This document shows, piece by piece, positions 38,514-47,621 of a stretch of DNA of 64,000 nt. Position numbers and translations under genes: made by a program. The notes under the pieces were generated by a model that saw nothing but the letters and a program-made list of their open reading frames with translations, was not told the origin of the DNA and ran no database searches. The DNA is taken from contig NZ_JASXSH010000005.1 in NCBI RefSeq assembly GCF_030315745.1, positions 124,001 through 188,000 on the forward strand, in the 5' to 3' direction. The DNA comes from Gordonia heveisoli (GTDB lineage: Bacteria > Actinomycetota > Actinomycetes > Mycobacteriales > Mycobacteriaceae). How positions within the stretch are numbered: the first letter of the stretch is position 1; every line of letters begins with the position of its first letter.

Positions 38514-41331
38514 CTCGACAACGCAGGCCGGCGCGGACTCACCAGCCGCCGATCAGCCCTCGGCGCGGGGCCCGTGGGACTATCCGCGTCACTGGATCGC
38601 CGATGTTCTCGCCTCCGACGGCGGTGTGGTGCATCTTCGGCCGATCGTGCCCGACGATGCCGACCGGATCGTCGCCTTCCACGAGAAACTTTCCGAACGC
38701 ACCCGCTATATGCGCTACTTCGGGCCGACGCCGACGCTCCCGCCGCGCGAGGTCGCGCGGATGACGACGGTCGATCATCAGAGCCGGGTCGCGATCGTGG
38801 CGGTACTCGGCGGTGACATCATCGCCGTCGGCCTCTATGAGGGACTGGGCGCCGACGGCAAACCCGATTCGGCCGAGGTGGCCTTCGTGGTGGCCGACGA
38901 GCATCAGGGCCGCGGACTGGGACCGATCCTGCTCGAACATCTGGCGGGAGCGGCCGCGGAGAACGGTTTCGTTCGATTCGAGGCCGAGGTGCTCAGCGAG
39001 AACCCGAATATGGTCGCGGTGTTCCGGGATGCCGGGTATCAACTGTCCCGCAGCTTCGACGGCTCCACCGTGCACGTCGAATTCCTGATCGACCCGACCG
39101 AGGCGCTCCTGTCGGTCCGCAACGGTCGCGAACGCGCTTCCGAGGCACGCAGCGTGGCGAATCTTCTGCGGCCGACCTCGGTGGCAGTCATCGGTGCCTC
39201 CACCGACCCGAAGAAGGTCGGCAACACGCTGCTGTCCAACATCATTGCGGGCGGCTTCACCGGTCCGGTGTTCCCGGTCAACGGTCCAGGACACGCCAAC
39301 CCCGCCGACGAGGATGCCGTCGAGCACCCTGTCGTCGGCGTCGCACAGCACGCACCCGTATCCCCGTCGGCCCGCCGTACCCGCGAACGGCCGCCGTCGG
39401 TGCGCGGGATCCGTGCCTACGAGACGGTGCGCGACATCCCCGATCCCGTCGATCTGGCCGTCGTCGCAGTGCCCGCCCAGCGGGTCGGCGCGGTCCTCGA
39501 CGACTGTTTGGCGAAAGGGGTGCGGACCCTGGTCGTGGTGTCGTCGGGGTTCGGTGACAGCGGTGCGGCCGGACTCGAAGAGGAACACCGGCTCGTCGAA
39601 CAGGTCCGTGAACACGGCATGCGGTTGGTCGGCCCCAATGCTCTGGGGGTGGCCAACAATGATTCGGGGATCGCGTTGAACGCGACTTTGGCACCGCGGA
39701 TCCCCCCGGCCGGCCGGGTCGGCTTCTTCTGTCAATCCGGTGCGCTGGGCATCGCCATCCTCGACACCGCCGCCCGCCGTCAGATCGGTCTGTCCACCTT
39801 TGTGTCGGCGGGTAACCGCGCCGACGTCTCCGGCAACGACCTGCTGCAATACTGGGACACCGACGTCGCCACCGACGTGGTACTGCTCTACCTGGAGACA
39901 TTCGGCAACCCGCGCAAATTCTCGCGAATCGCCCGCCGGGTGTCGAGGTCCAAGCCGATCGTCGCGGTGAAATCCGGCACCGGCGCGATCACCCCGGTGC
40001 GGGCGGCGCGGTCGGCCGCGGCGAGCCTCGACGACCAGATCGCCCGGATGGTGCTCGAACAGGCCGGGGTGATCCAGGTCGACACCATCCCCGAATTGTT
40101 CGACTGTGCAACACTGTTCGCCTACCAGCCGATCCCGCGCGGACCGCGGGTGCGCATCATCGGCAACTCGTCGGTGCTGGGCAGCCTGGCCGCCGACACC
40201 GCGCGCATCGGCGGGCTCGAGGTCGTCGGCACCATCGACCTCGGCGCCGGTGCCTCGGAGGCAGAGTTCGAGAACGCCGTGGGCGACGCGATGGCCGATC
40301 CGGCCGTCGACTCGATCCTGGTGGTCTTCGTGCCGCCGGTCGCCGTCGACGCCGATTGGCACGCCCGTGCTCTGATGGCCGCCGCCAACTCGCCCGACGC
40401 CGACGGCGCCAAACCGATCGTGACGACCTTCCTCGCCGTCGAGGGCATCCCGCCCGGTCTGCAGAAACCCGGCGCCAACGGTCTGCCCGAACGCGGATCG
40501 ATCCCGTCCTACGGCAGCCCCGAGCGCGCGGCGTCGGCGTTGGCACGGGCCTGGCAGTATGCGCGCTGGCGTCAGCGTCCGGAGACGACGATCGGCCGTC
40601 CGCCGGGCACCGACCCGGAGGCCGCGCGGATGTATGTCCGCGAAGCGCTGGCATCGGAGGCCCGGGTCCTCGGCCAGGTCGCCTCGGCACAGCTGCTGTC
40701 CTGGTACGGGATTGCGGTGGTGCCCTTCCGCGAGGTGACCACCATGCATGAGGCGTCGGCGGCGGCCCATGACCTCGGGTTCCCGGTCGCGGTGAAGGCG
40801 ACGTCGGCGGAGTGGCGCGGACGTCTCGATCGGGAGGGCGCCCGGCTCGACCTGCCCGACGCGACCGCGGTGATCACCGCCTTCGCCGAACTGGCCGCAC
40901 TCACCGGTGACGAAACCCTGCACGTGCAGAAGATGGCGCCGAAGGGAGTGGGCACAGTGATCCGGGTCAGCGACGACCCGTCGTTCGGGTCGGTGGTGTC
41001 CTTCGGACTGTCCGGGCGCACCTTCGAACTGTTGGGTGACCACGGTTACCGGGCCATCCCGCTGTCCGAACTCGACGCGGCCGAACTCATCGAGGAACCA
41101 CGGTCGGCGGCGTTGCTGTCCGGCTACGGCGGTGAGCCACCGGTCGACAAGTCGGCGCTCATCGATCTCCTGCAACGCATCTCGACGCTGGTCGACGACA
41201 TCCCGGAGGTTCGGGAGGTGCTGTGTGACCCGATCCTGGCGTCGGCAGACGGGGCATCGGTGCTCAACACGCTGATACGCATCGGTCCGGTGCCCACCAA
41301 GGTGGACACCGGACCGAGACGACTGGGTTAG
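38506..41331 (+). CDS. Pat-type protein lysine acetyltransferase (GNAT + NDP-forming acyl-CoA synthetase-like)
   Basis: A 941-residue fusion. An N-terminal GNAT domain (about 40-195; acetyl-CoA loop EHQGRGLGP at 132-140) precedes the ADP-forming acyl-CoA synthetase parts: CoA-binding (from about 212, SVAVIGASTDPKKVGN), ligase-CoA, and ATP-grasp (about 735-941). Where active synthetases have the phosphorylated His (SHTGSLAG-like), this protein reads ARSAAASLDD, so the synthetase is probably a dead regulatory sensor as in Salmonella Pat. GTG 38506 follows GGAGGA. Partner of AcuC in reversible acetylation, perhaps of acetyl-CoA synthetase. Confidence 0.88.
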   Translation: MTDSTTQAGADSPAADQPSARGPWDYPRHWIADVLASDGGVVHLRPIVPDDADRIVAFHEKLSERTRYMRYFGPTPTLPPREVARMTTVDHQSRVAIVAVLGGDIIAVGLYEGLGADGKPDSAEVAFVVADEHQGRGLGPILLEHLAGAAAENGFVRFEAEVLSENPNMVAVFRDAGYQLSRSFDGSTVHVEFLIDPTEALLSVRNGRERASEARSVANLLRPTSVAVIGASTDPKKVGNTLLSNIIAGGFTGPVFPVNGPGHANPADEDAVEHPVVGVAQHAPVSPSARRTRERPPSVRGIRAYETVRDIPDPVDLAVVAVPAQRVGAVLDDCLAKGVRTLVVVSSGFGDSGAAGLEEEHRLVEQVREHGMRLVGPNALGVANNDSGIALNATLAPRIPPAGRVGFFCQSGALGIAILDTAARRQIGLSTFVSAGNRADVSGNDLLQYWDTDVATDVVLLYLETFGNPRKFSRIARRVSRSKPIVAVKSGTGAITPVRAARSAAASLDDQIARMVLEQAGVIQVDTIPELFDCATLFAYQPIPRGPRVRIIGNSSVLGSLAADTARIGGLEVVGTIDLGAGASEAEFENAVGDAMADPAVDSILVVFVPPVAVDADWHARALMAAANSPDADGAKPIVTTFLAVEGIPPGLQKPGANGLPERGSIPSYGSPERAASALARAWQYARWRQRPETTIGRPPGTDPEAARMYVREALASEARVLGQVASAQLLSWYGIAVVPFREVTTMHEASAAAHDLGFPVAVKATSAEWRGRLDREGARLDLPDATAVITAFAELAALTGDETLHVQKMAPKGVGTVIRVSDDPSFGSVVSFGLSGRTFELLGDHGYRAIPLSELDAAELIEEPRSAALLSGYGGEPPVDKSALIDLLQRISTLVDDIPEVREVLCDPILASADGASVLNTLIRIGPVPTKVDTGPRRLG

Positions 41332-41343
41332 TCGCGTGGGTGA

Positions 41344-42420
41344 TCAGCTCGCGTAGGCGCGCAGCCGTTCGGCGCGGTCACCCTGCCGCAGCTTGCCCAT
41401 CACCTCACGCTCGATCTGACGGACGCGTTCGCGCGACAGCCCGAACATCCGACCGATCTGGTCGAGGGTGCGAGGCTGCCCGTCGTCGAGGCCGTAGCGC
41501 ATCCGGATGACCTGGTGTTCGCGTTCGTCGAGGGTCGCGAGCACCGCGCGCACATCGCTGTGCATCAGACCTGCGATCACGGCGCTCTCGGCAGAGGTGG
41601 CCTCGGCGTCCTCGATGAAGTCACCGAGCGGCGCCTCCTCGTCGGAACCGACCGGCATGTCCAGGCTCACCGGGTCACGGCTGTGGTCGAGCAGATCGGC
41701 GATCTTGGCTGCCGGGATCCCCGACTCGTTGGCCAGTTCCTCGTCGGTCGCCTCGCGGCCGAGCTGCTGATGCAGTTCGCGCTTGATCCGGGCCAGCTTG
41801 TTGACCTGCTCGACGAGGTGGACGGGCAGGCGGATGGTGCGGCTCTGGTCGGCCATGCCGCGCGTGATGGCCTGCCGGATCCACCAGGTCGCGTAGGTGG
41901 AGAACTTGAAGCCCTTCGCATAGTCGAACTTCTCCATGGCGCGGATGAGGCCCAGGTTGCCCTCCTGGATCAGATCGAGCAGCGGCATACCCCGCCCGGT
42001 GTATCGCTTGGCCAGCGACACGACTAGACGTAGGTTCGCCTCGAGGAGATGCGCGCGGGCCGCTTCACCCTCGCGGATCACGACGGCGAGGTCGCGCTTC
42101 TTGACCGCGGACAGGCGCTTGCGGGTTTCCAGGACATGCTTGGCGTACAGGCCGGCCTCGATCTGCTTGGCCAGCTCGACCTCCTGTTCGGCGTTGAGCA
42201 GGGCGGTACGTCCGATGCCGTTCAGGTAGACGCGGACCAGGTCCGCAGCCGGCGACTGGGCGTCGAGATCCTGCTCGGTCAGTGCCGGGCGAGAGCGCGT
42301 CGTCGGCTCATCGGCGAAGGCGTCGGCGGTCGTGGTGGAGCGGGTGGTCGAACGTGCGGTGGTCGAACGTGCGGTGGTCGAACGTGCGGTGGTCGATTGA
42401 GCAACTGTCGAGCGTGACAT
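41344..42420 (-). CDS. sigB: RNA polymerase sigma factor SigB
   Basis: Principal-like stress sigma factor, 358 residues. Region 1.2 onward is intact: [16 protein letters not shown], region 2 ([33 protein letters not shown]), region 3 and the region 4 HTH ([11 protein letters not shown]). It differs from sigA by its short N-terminus, which is a Thr/Ala/Arg/Ser repeat. AGGAGG 4 nt before ATG 42420 decides the start over ATG 42456. Its promoter is of the SigE/SigH type. Confidence 0.94.
   Translation of the reverse strand: MSRSTVAQSTTARSTTARSTTARSTTRSTTTADAFADEPTTRSRPALTEQDLDAQSPAADLVRVYLNGIGRTALLNAEQEVELAKQIEAGLYAKHVLETRKRLSAVKKRDLAVVIREGEAARAHLLEANLRLVVSLAKRYTGRGMPLLDLIQEGNLGLIRAMEKFDYAKGFKFSTYATWWIRQAITRGMADQSRTIRLPVHLVEQVNKLARIKRELHQQLGREATDEELANESGIPAAKIADLLDHSRDPVSLDMPVGSDEEAPLGDFIEDAEATSAESAVIAGLMHSDVRAVLATLDEREHQVIRMRYGLDDGQPRTLDQIGRMFGLSRERVRQIEREVMGKLRQGDRAERLRAYAS
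42346..42390. repeat. 15-bp tandem repeat, 3 exact copies, in sigB
   Basis: GGTCGAACGTGCGGT at 42346, 42361 and 42376, followed by a partial copy. Encodes TTARS repeats at the sigB N-terminus. Confidence 0.92.
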
Positions 42421-42452
42421 ACGGCCTCCTGGAATGAGTGCGTTCACCGGGT

Positions 42453-42481
42453 TCAACGCATCGATGAGGAGGAAAGTTCCC
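42453..42481 (-). promoter_or_regulatory. ECF (SigE/SigH-type) promoter of sigB
   Basis: On the minus strand GGGAACT (42481-42475), 17 nt, GTTGA (42457-42453) matches the ECF consensus GGAAC-N17-GTT. The start point would lie about 25 nt before the sigB ATG. Mycobacterial sigB has a promoter of the same type, served by SigE, SigH and SigL. Confidence 0.75.
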
Positions 42482-42625
42482 GCGGGCCCGCGCCGGTAAA
42501 CCTCGACGGGTACCGGCTGACCAGCATGATTACCGGCGTGGTTGCCTGCCAGGGCTGAGAAGTTGCTGAGATGTCGGTCGCCGCGGCACCGTGCGGCTAT
42601 CGAGGCGAGGAGAGCCGGATACGGC

Positions 42626-43222
42626 TCAGCGCCTGCCCCAGCGGTCCTCGTCGTCGGGGTCGACGGTGTGCGAGTCGATGGTTCTCGGTTCGGCGCCGCG
42701 ACTCTCTGGTTCGGCCGGCTGGGTGGACCGGTCGTCGAGCTGGGGTGGCCCGATCACCGAGTGGTCCGGGCCGTGCAGATAGCTGGGCGTCATTCCGCGC
42801 TTGCGCGGTGGGCGGTCGTTGGCGATCAGCACCGCCACCCACGGCAGCGGGATGGACAGCGCCACGATTGCCAGCGCGAGCAGGCCATTACCGGTGGCGG
42901 AGTAGACGATTCCGGCGATGATCAGTGCGGGAACCCGGAACGCCATCAGTGTCAGGTACTTGCGGACCCGGGCTCGGTGCTGTGCCTCGAAGGACTCGGG
43001 CGCGTCGGTGATGAGGAAGGCCTCGGCCCCTGACGGTGACTCAGAACGACCGGACTCAGAACGACCGGACTCAGAACGACCGGACTCAGAACGACCGGAC
43101 TCAGAACGACCGGAGGATTCGGAACGACTGGTGCCGACATGCTCGGACCCCGCACGGTCGGAGGTTGCCCGGTCGCGGTCGTCACGAGGGGTGAAGAACC
43201 CGTGTGTCGCGCCGTCACTCAT
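42626..43222 (-). CDS. DUF3099 family membrane protein (Rv2709-like)
   Basis: A 198-residue protein. An Arg/Ser/Glu-rich head with five GRSES repeats (about 36-62) precedes the DUF3099 core: [22 protein letters not shown], then two membrane helices (about 93-113, 114-136). A Pro-rich tail follows. Function unknown; always near sigB in this order. GTG or ATG start at 43222; nothing in the sequence marks it strongly. Confidence 0.78.
   Translation of the reverse strand: MSDGATHGFFTPRDDRDRATSDRAGSEHVGTSRSESSGRSESGRSESGRSESGRSESGRSESPSGAEAFLITDAPESFEAQHRARVRKYLTLMAFRVPALIIAGIVYSATGNGLLALAIVALSIPLPWVAVLIANDRPPRKRGMTPSYLHGPDHSVIGPPQLDDRSTQPAEPESRGAEPRTIDSHTVDPDDEDRWGRR
43038..43112. repeat. 15-bp tandem repeat, 5 exact copies, in the DUF3099 gene
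   Basis: GACTCAGAACGACCG repeated five times exactly from 43038, encoding GRSES on the minus strand; a diverged sixth copy follows (GAGGATTCGGAACGA). Confidence 0.95.
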
Positions 43223-43375
43223 CAGTTGATCGCCATCCCGTCACGCCGTTTACGTCTCTTTCCACCATCCCACTTTCGCGGGACGGGTGCACCATCGCGC
43301 TCGCCCACCAGGTGCGCCCGCACCTGGGCCCGCCGGTAGTTGGGCAGCCCGGCATCGGTGGCGCACAATGGTCCC

Positions 43376-43651
43376 ATGGCAACCGAAACCATCGAACGTC
43401 CGGACCTCGATGAGTACTCCGACACCAAGACCGACGAACGCCCCGACGCCGACGCCACCGACGGCGGCGACGACGGCACCCCCAAGTTCTTCCACTACGT
43501 CAAGAAGGACAAGATCGCCGAGAGTGCGGTGATGGGCAACTTCGTCGTCGCCCTCTGTGGAGAGACCTTCCCGGTCACCAAGTCGGCGAAACCCGGGTCG
43601 CCGGTCTGCCCGAAGTGCAAGAAGATCTACTCGCGGATGCGTAAGGGCTGA
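43376..43651 (+). CDS. DUF3039 family small zinc-ribbon-like protein
   Basis: A 91-residue conserved protein of unknown function (Rv2708c-like). The acidic first 45 residues are followed by FFHYVKKDKIAESAVMGN and VVALCGETF...PVCPKCKKIY, whose three or four Cys probably bind zinc. ATG at 43376; CACAAT (43364-43369) lies 6 nt upstream, so it is probably leaderless. Confidence 0.82.
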   Translation: MATETIERPDLDEYSDTKTDERPDADATDGGDDGTPKFFHYVKKDKIAESAVMGNFVVALCGETFPVTKSAKPGSPVCPKCKKIYSRMRKG

Positions 43652-43657
43652 GCGAGC

Positions 43658-44845
43658 TCATTCCCCGCCCGTTCGATCCCCGCCCGTTCGATCCCCGCCC
43701 GTTCGATCCCCGCCCGTTCGATCCCCGCCCGTTCGATCCCCGCCCGTTCGATCGTCGTCGGGCTGGTTCTGCCGGGTCCGGCGGATCGGACCCGACGACA
43801 ATCGGTCGGGGAGTCCACGGATCTGACCGGTCAGGTCGGACGTCTGCGAATTGACCCACTCGCGGACCTGCGTGGTCGTCGACGCCTTCGCCGGCCACAT
43901 CGTCTGCACGGCGGCATTGAACTCGGCGCCCAGCACGATGGCGAAACCGAGGAAGAATGCGAACAACAGGAATGCGATCGGGGTGGCCAACGCCCCGTAG
44001 GAGTAGTCGGCTCGGGTCACCGCGGTCAGATAGATCCGCAGCACATAGCCGGCGATCCAGAACACCACCCCGGCCAGCACGGCCCCGCCGACCAGCCGAT
44101 GCCAGGGCAACGGATTCGGTAGCGCCAGGTGGTACAGCGTCGTCAACACCAACAGCATCAGCAGGGTGACGAACGGGAAGTAGCCGAAGTCGATCAGCGT
44201 GGTGATGATCGGATCCCACGAGTCCGGCACGATCTCGTGCAGATACTTCGGTCCCAGCGCAACCAAGGGAAGCAGCAGTACCGCCACGAACAGGAACACG
44301 ATGTAGAGGAGCAGCGCGAAGATCCGCTGCCACACCGGATTGCGAATCTCATGCTGCTCGTGGGCGCGCACGATCGAGGCGATGAAACACGACACCGCCG
44401 ACGATCCCGCCCAGAGCGACAGGACGAAACCAAGCGACACCAGTCCGACACGACCACGGTTGAGGACGTTGTCGACTGTGGGGGTGATGAGGTCGGTGAC
44501 CACGCTGTCGGAGAAGGTTCGGTTGGCGAAGGCGATGATCCGGTCATAGATCACGTCGACGGTGTCGGGGCCGAACCAGCCTGCGACGTACCCGACACTG
44601 CCCAGGAGTCCCAGCAGCAGCGGCGGCAACGACAGAACCTGCCAGAACGCGGCCTGCGCGGCCCAGCCGACGATCCCGTGATTCCACGCGTTGACGATGG
44701 TGCGCCACACCAGGCGATGCAGATTCGGCAGCACCGGCAACGTCGGCGGAACGTCGGGGGTGTCGAGCGGATCGTCGTGGCCGGGCGGGTCCGGTTGCGC
44801 GGGGCGGTCCGCACGCCCCGACGCGGTACCGGGAGCCGTGGTCAT
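43658..44845 (-). CDS. YihY/BrkB family membrane protein
   Basis: Six-helix integral membrane protein of the YihY/BrkB family (Rv2707-like), about 395 residues from ATG 44845; function unsettled (the old RNase BN label is wrong for the family). Core motifs: GWAAQAAFWQVLSLPPLLLG, SLGFVLSLWAGSSAVSCF, YSYGALATPIAFLLFAFFLG. ATG 45061 would add 72 Pro/Arg-rich residues and is possible; neither start has a good Shine-Dalgarno. The C-terminus ends in six GGDRT repeats. Confidence 0.82.
   Translation of the reverse strand: MTTAPGTASGRADRPAQPDPPGHDDPLDTPDVPPTLPVLPNLHRLVWRTIVNAWNHGIVGWAAQAAFWQVLSLPPLLLGLLGSVGYVAGWFGPDTVDVIYDRIIAFANRTFSDSVVTDLITPTVDNVLNRGRVGLVSLGFVLSLWAGSSAVSCFIASIVRAHEQHEIRNPVWQRIFALLLYIVFLFVAVLLLPLVALGPKYLHEIVPDSWDPIITTLIDFGYFPFVTLLMLLVLTTLYHLALPNPLPWHRLVGGAVLAGVVFWIAGYVLRIYLTAVTRADYSYGALATPIAFLLFAFFLGFAIVLGAEFNAAVQTMWPAKASTTTQVREWVNSQTSDLTGQIRGLPDRLSSGPIRRTRQNQPDDDRTGGDRTGGDRTGGDRTGGDRTGGDRTGGE
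43666..43752. repeat. 15-bp tandem repeat, 5.8 copies, in the BrkB-family gene
   Basis: CGCCCGTTCGATCCC repeated exactly at 43666, 43681, 43696, 43711 and 43726, with a near-complete sixth copy. It begins 8 bp into the 3' end of the gene and encodes GGDRT on the minus strand. Confidence 0.95.
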
Positions 44846-45349
44846 CGGGGACCCGGTGTCCGTCGGGGGTGGGCTGGTCGTCGGGGGCCGAGCCGCCCGG
44901 CGTCGAATCGGCTCGGTCGGCGAGGTACGCAGAGTCTGGACGCGCGGTGTCGTCGGCGTCGGCCCCCGATCACGGGCCGGACGTGTTCGACCCACCGGCG
45001 ACGGATCGTCGTCGGCCAGCGGTGCGGGGTTTCGATCTCTACCGGCTATACCCTTCAGCATCCCTGATCGACATCGCCAATGTGTATTCCGGCCCTCTGT
45101 TCGCGCCGGGTGTGTCGCGCCGCGAGCCGATCCGAGCGTCGCGGGTGAGTTGTCCCACGACACGCGCAGGGCACACCGCCGATGGGGGCGCGGCGCGCGC
45201 TCGGCGGTAGAATCGGCCCGTACCTCTCGCCATGTCCATCGCATGGGCGGGAGGTGGTTTTATGCCCCGGACCGCGATACCGGTGTCGGCCGTCGAGGCC
45301 GTGACGAACTTCCCGGGGTGTGCTGAGCGCAGGCAGGAGCAGTACACAG
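44846..45349. other. Intergenic stretch between BrkB-family gene and helicase
   Basis: Holds the possible N-terminal extension of the BrkB-family gene (44846-45061, minus strand) and the leader of the helicase. On the + strand TAGAAT (45208-45213) is a good -10. It is followed at once by a hairpin, ACCTCTCGCCATG (45222-45234) against CATGGGCGGGAGGT (45242-45255), then GGTTTT (45256-45261). An ATG at 45262 right after it opens an 82-codon frame that I regard as doubtful. Confidence 0.6.
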
Positions 45350-47131
45350 GTGACGTCCGCAGACACTTCTGCAGCAATCCCGGGTCCGTCGTCTCACGAT
45401 CCGTCGTCCATGTCCGAGGACCCGACCGAGGCCCGCCTGGCCGCCGGCCCACCGCTGCGAGCCTGGCAGCGCCGTGCCCTCACCAAATACCTGACGCAGA
45501 AGCCGCGTGACTTCCTCGCGGTGGCGACCCCGGGTGCGGGTAAGACGACCTTCGGCCTGCGGGTCGCCCGGGAACTGCTCGACGATCGCACCGTCGAGCA
45601 GATCACCGTGGTCGCCCCGACCGAACATCTCAAACATCAGTGGGCCGAGGCGGCCGCGCGGGTCGGTATCTCCCTGGATTCGCGGTTCAGCAACGCCGCC
45701 GGTCAGACGAGCTCGGACTATCACGGCGTGGTCATCACCTATGCGCAGATCGCCGCCCATCCCTCCCGCCATCGGGTGCGCACCGAGAATCGGCGGACGC
45801 TGGTCATCCTCGATGAGATCCACCACGGCGGTGACGCCAAGTCGTGGGGTGAGGCCATCCGTGAGGCCTTCGACGACGCGACGCGGCGACTGGCCCTGAC
45901 CGGAACCCCCTTCCGCTCCGACGACTCGCCGATCCCGTTCGTCACCTACGAACCCGAACCCGGCGGCAACCAGCGATCCAAGGCAGACCACACCTACGGC
46001 TATGCCAACGCGCTCAAGGACGGCGTCGTGCGTCCGGTGGTGTTCCTGGCCTATTCCGGGCAGGCGAGCTGGCGAACCAGTGCGGGCGAGGAGTTCACCG
46101 CTCGCCTGGGCGAACCGCTGTCGGCCGAACATACGGCGCGGGCCTGGCGTACCGCCCTCGATCCACACGGTGACTGGATTCCGGCCGTGCTGGCCGCTGC
46201 TCACACCCGGCTCGGTCAGCTCCGCAAGTCGGGGGTGCCCGACGCGGGCGGCCTGGTGATCGCCACCGACCAGACCACCGCGCGTGACTATGCGGAACTG
46301 CTCGAGTCCATCACCGGCAAACATCCGACCGTCGTCCTGTCCGACGACCCGAAGGCGTCGTCGCGGATCGCCGAGTTCTCCGCCTCCGACGACGAATGGA
46401 TGGTCGCGGTCCGCATGGTGTCCGAGGGCGTCGACGTACCGCGGCTCGCCGTCGGTGTCTACGCGACCAGTTCGTCGACCCCGCTGTTCTTCGCGCAGGC
46501 CATCGGCCGTTTCGTGCGGTCGCGGCGTCCCGGCGAGACCGCGAGCGTATTCCTGCCCTCGGTTCCGGTCCTGCTGGACCTGGCCAGCCAGATGGAGACC
46601 GAACGCGACCATGTTCTCGGCAAACCGCACCGGGAGAGCGACGGACTCGACGACGCGCTGCTCATCGACGCCAACAAGCAGAAGGACGAGCCCGGTGAGG
46701 AGGAGCGCGGATTCCAGTCCCTGCACGCGGACGCCGAACTCGACCAGGTGATCTTCGACGGGTCGTCCTTCGGCACCGCGACCTTCGCCGGAAGCGCCGA
46801 GGAGGAGGACTATCTCGGTCTTCCCGGACTGTTGGACGCCGACCAGGTGCGCGCACTGCTGCGTAAACGGCAAGACGAGCAGGTGACGACTCGTTCGGCG
46901 CCTGCACCCGCCCCGGCTTCCACCGAACCCGGCCGCGTCGGCACCGGTGAGAACCTGCACGCCCTACGTCGCGAACTGAACACCCTGGTGGCCATGCATC
47001 ACCAGCGCACCGGGAAGCCGCACGGCCTGGTGCACAACGAACTGCGCAGCCGGCTCGGTGGCCCGCCCACCGCGCTCGCCACCGCCGATCAGCTCAAGGA
47101 GCGGATCAGCGCGTTGCGTGAGTGGCGCTGA
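45350..47131 (+). CDS. DEAD/DEAH-box superfamily 2 helicase
   Basis: Helicase of about 593 residues with a UvrB/type-III-restriction-like ATPase. Walker A TPGAGKTTF (about 60-68), motif II DEIH (LVILDEIHHGG), motif III LTGTPFRSD, and C-terminal motifs VSEGVDVPRLAVGVYA and QAIGRFVRSR. The last 110 residues are helical and end HQRTGKPHGLVHNELRSRLGG. Substrate unknown. GTG 45350 follows AGGAG by 10 nt; ATG 45410 is an alternative just before the fold. Confidence 0.83.
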   Translation: MTSADTSAAIPGPSSHDPSSMSEDPTEARLAAGPPLRAWQRRALTKYLTQKPRDFLAVATPGAGKTTFGLRVARELLDDRTVEQITVVAPTEHLKHQWAEAAARVGISLDSRFSNAAGQTSSDYHGVVITYAQIAAHPSRHRVRTENRRTLVILDEIHHGGDAKSWGEAIREAFDDATRRLALTGTPFRSDDSPIPFVTYEPEPGGNQRSKADHTYGYANALKDGVVRPVVFLAYSGQASWRTSAGEEFTARLGEPLSAEHTARAWRTALDPHGDWIPAVLAAAHTRLGQLRKSGVPDAGGLVIATDQTTARDYAELLESITGKHPTVVLSDDPKASSRIAEFSASDDEWMVAVRMVSEGVDVPRLAVGVYATSSSTPLFFAQAIGRFVRSRRPGETASVFLPSVPVLLDLASQMETERDHVLGKPHRESDGLDDALLIDANKQKDEPGEEERGFQSLHADAELDQVIFDGSSFGTATFAGSAEEEDYLGLPGLLDADQVRALLRKRQDEQVTTRSAPAPAPASTEPGRVGTGENLHALRRELNTLVAMHHQRTGKPHGLVHNELRSRLGGPPTALATADQLKERISALREWR

Positions 47132-47166
47132 GGCGTCGCCTGCACTGTAGAAGTAGGCAGATATAA

Positions 47167-47199
47167 GGAGGCCCGGCCGATCAGTTCGGCCGGGCCTCC
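47167..47199. terminator. Bidirectional hairpin terminator
   Basis: GGAGGCCCGGCCGA (47167-47180) and its complement at 47186-47199 form a 14-bp perfect stem with a 5-nt loop, between two convergent genes. Confidence 0.85.
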
Positions 47200-47222
47200 T
47201 CGGTAGACAACGTCGGGCGGGA

Positions 47223-47438
47223 TTACACCAGTTCGCCTGCGGACTCCACGACGGTCGCGCTGAGCTCGACCAGCCGGGCCTCGTGCTCGTTGAAGTGATG
47301 ACGGCAGAAGAGCAGCTCGCCGCCCTTGGGGAGGAGAGCACGCACCTTCGCAGCCGCGCCGCAACGATCGCAGCGGTCGGCGGCGGTCAAGGGCATGGAG
47401 ATCGGGGCCGTGGTGGCAGTAGTTGCAATATCGGTCAT
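47223..47438 (-). CDS. Small zinc-ribbon-like protein (DUF7455-type)
   Basis: A 71-residue conserved actinobacterial protein, function unknown. LTAADRCDRCGAAAKVRALLPKGGELLFCRHHFNEH holds CxxC and CxxH pairs suited to one zinc ion (Cys23, Cys26, Cys45, His47/48). ATG at 47438 with GGAGG upstream. Expressed alone; faces a terminator shared with the helicase. Confidence 0.82.
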   Translation of the reverse strand: MTDIATTATTAPISMPLTAADRCDRCGAAAKVRALLPKGGELLFCRHHFNEHEARLVELSATVVESAGELV

Positions 47439-47621
47439 GATTCCTCCGTCCCGGTCCGATATCCGTAGTGGACACCGTTCCTTCGCTGAGCCGGCACATC
47501 CGGGCGATGTGACACCTTCACCATGTCAGACGTTCGGGCCCTTCGTATTGTTCCGCCCTTGGTATCGGTGTGTCGTCACTCACCGTTAACACAGGTCGCC
47601 GCCGCGGGGCAGAATCGTCAG

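Noticed and set aside
38539-41175. 878-codon open frame antisense to the Pat-like gene
   Set aside because: It is a high-GC shadow: Arg/His/Gly-rich composition, no family motifs, and fully covered by a well-supported gene on the other strand.
43666-43752. CRISPR-like repeats
   Set aside because: Units are contiguous 15-bp copies without spacers and stay in frame with a gene.
45262-45510. 82-codon frame behind GGGAGGTGG before the helicase
   Set aside because: It overlaps the helicase by 160 bp, has Pro/Arg-rich shadow-like composition and shows no family features; kept only as part of the hairpin observation.
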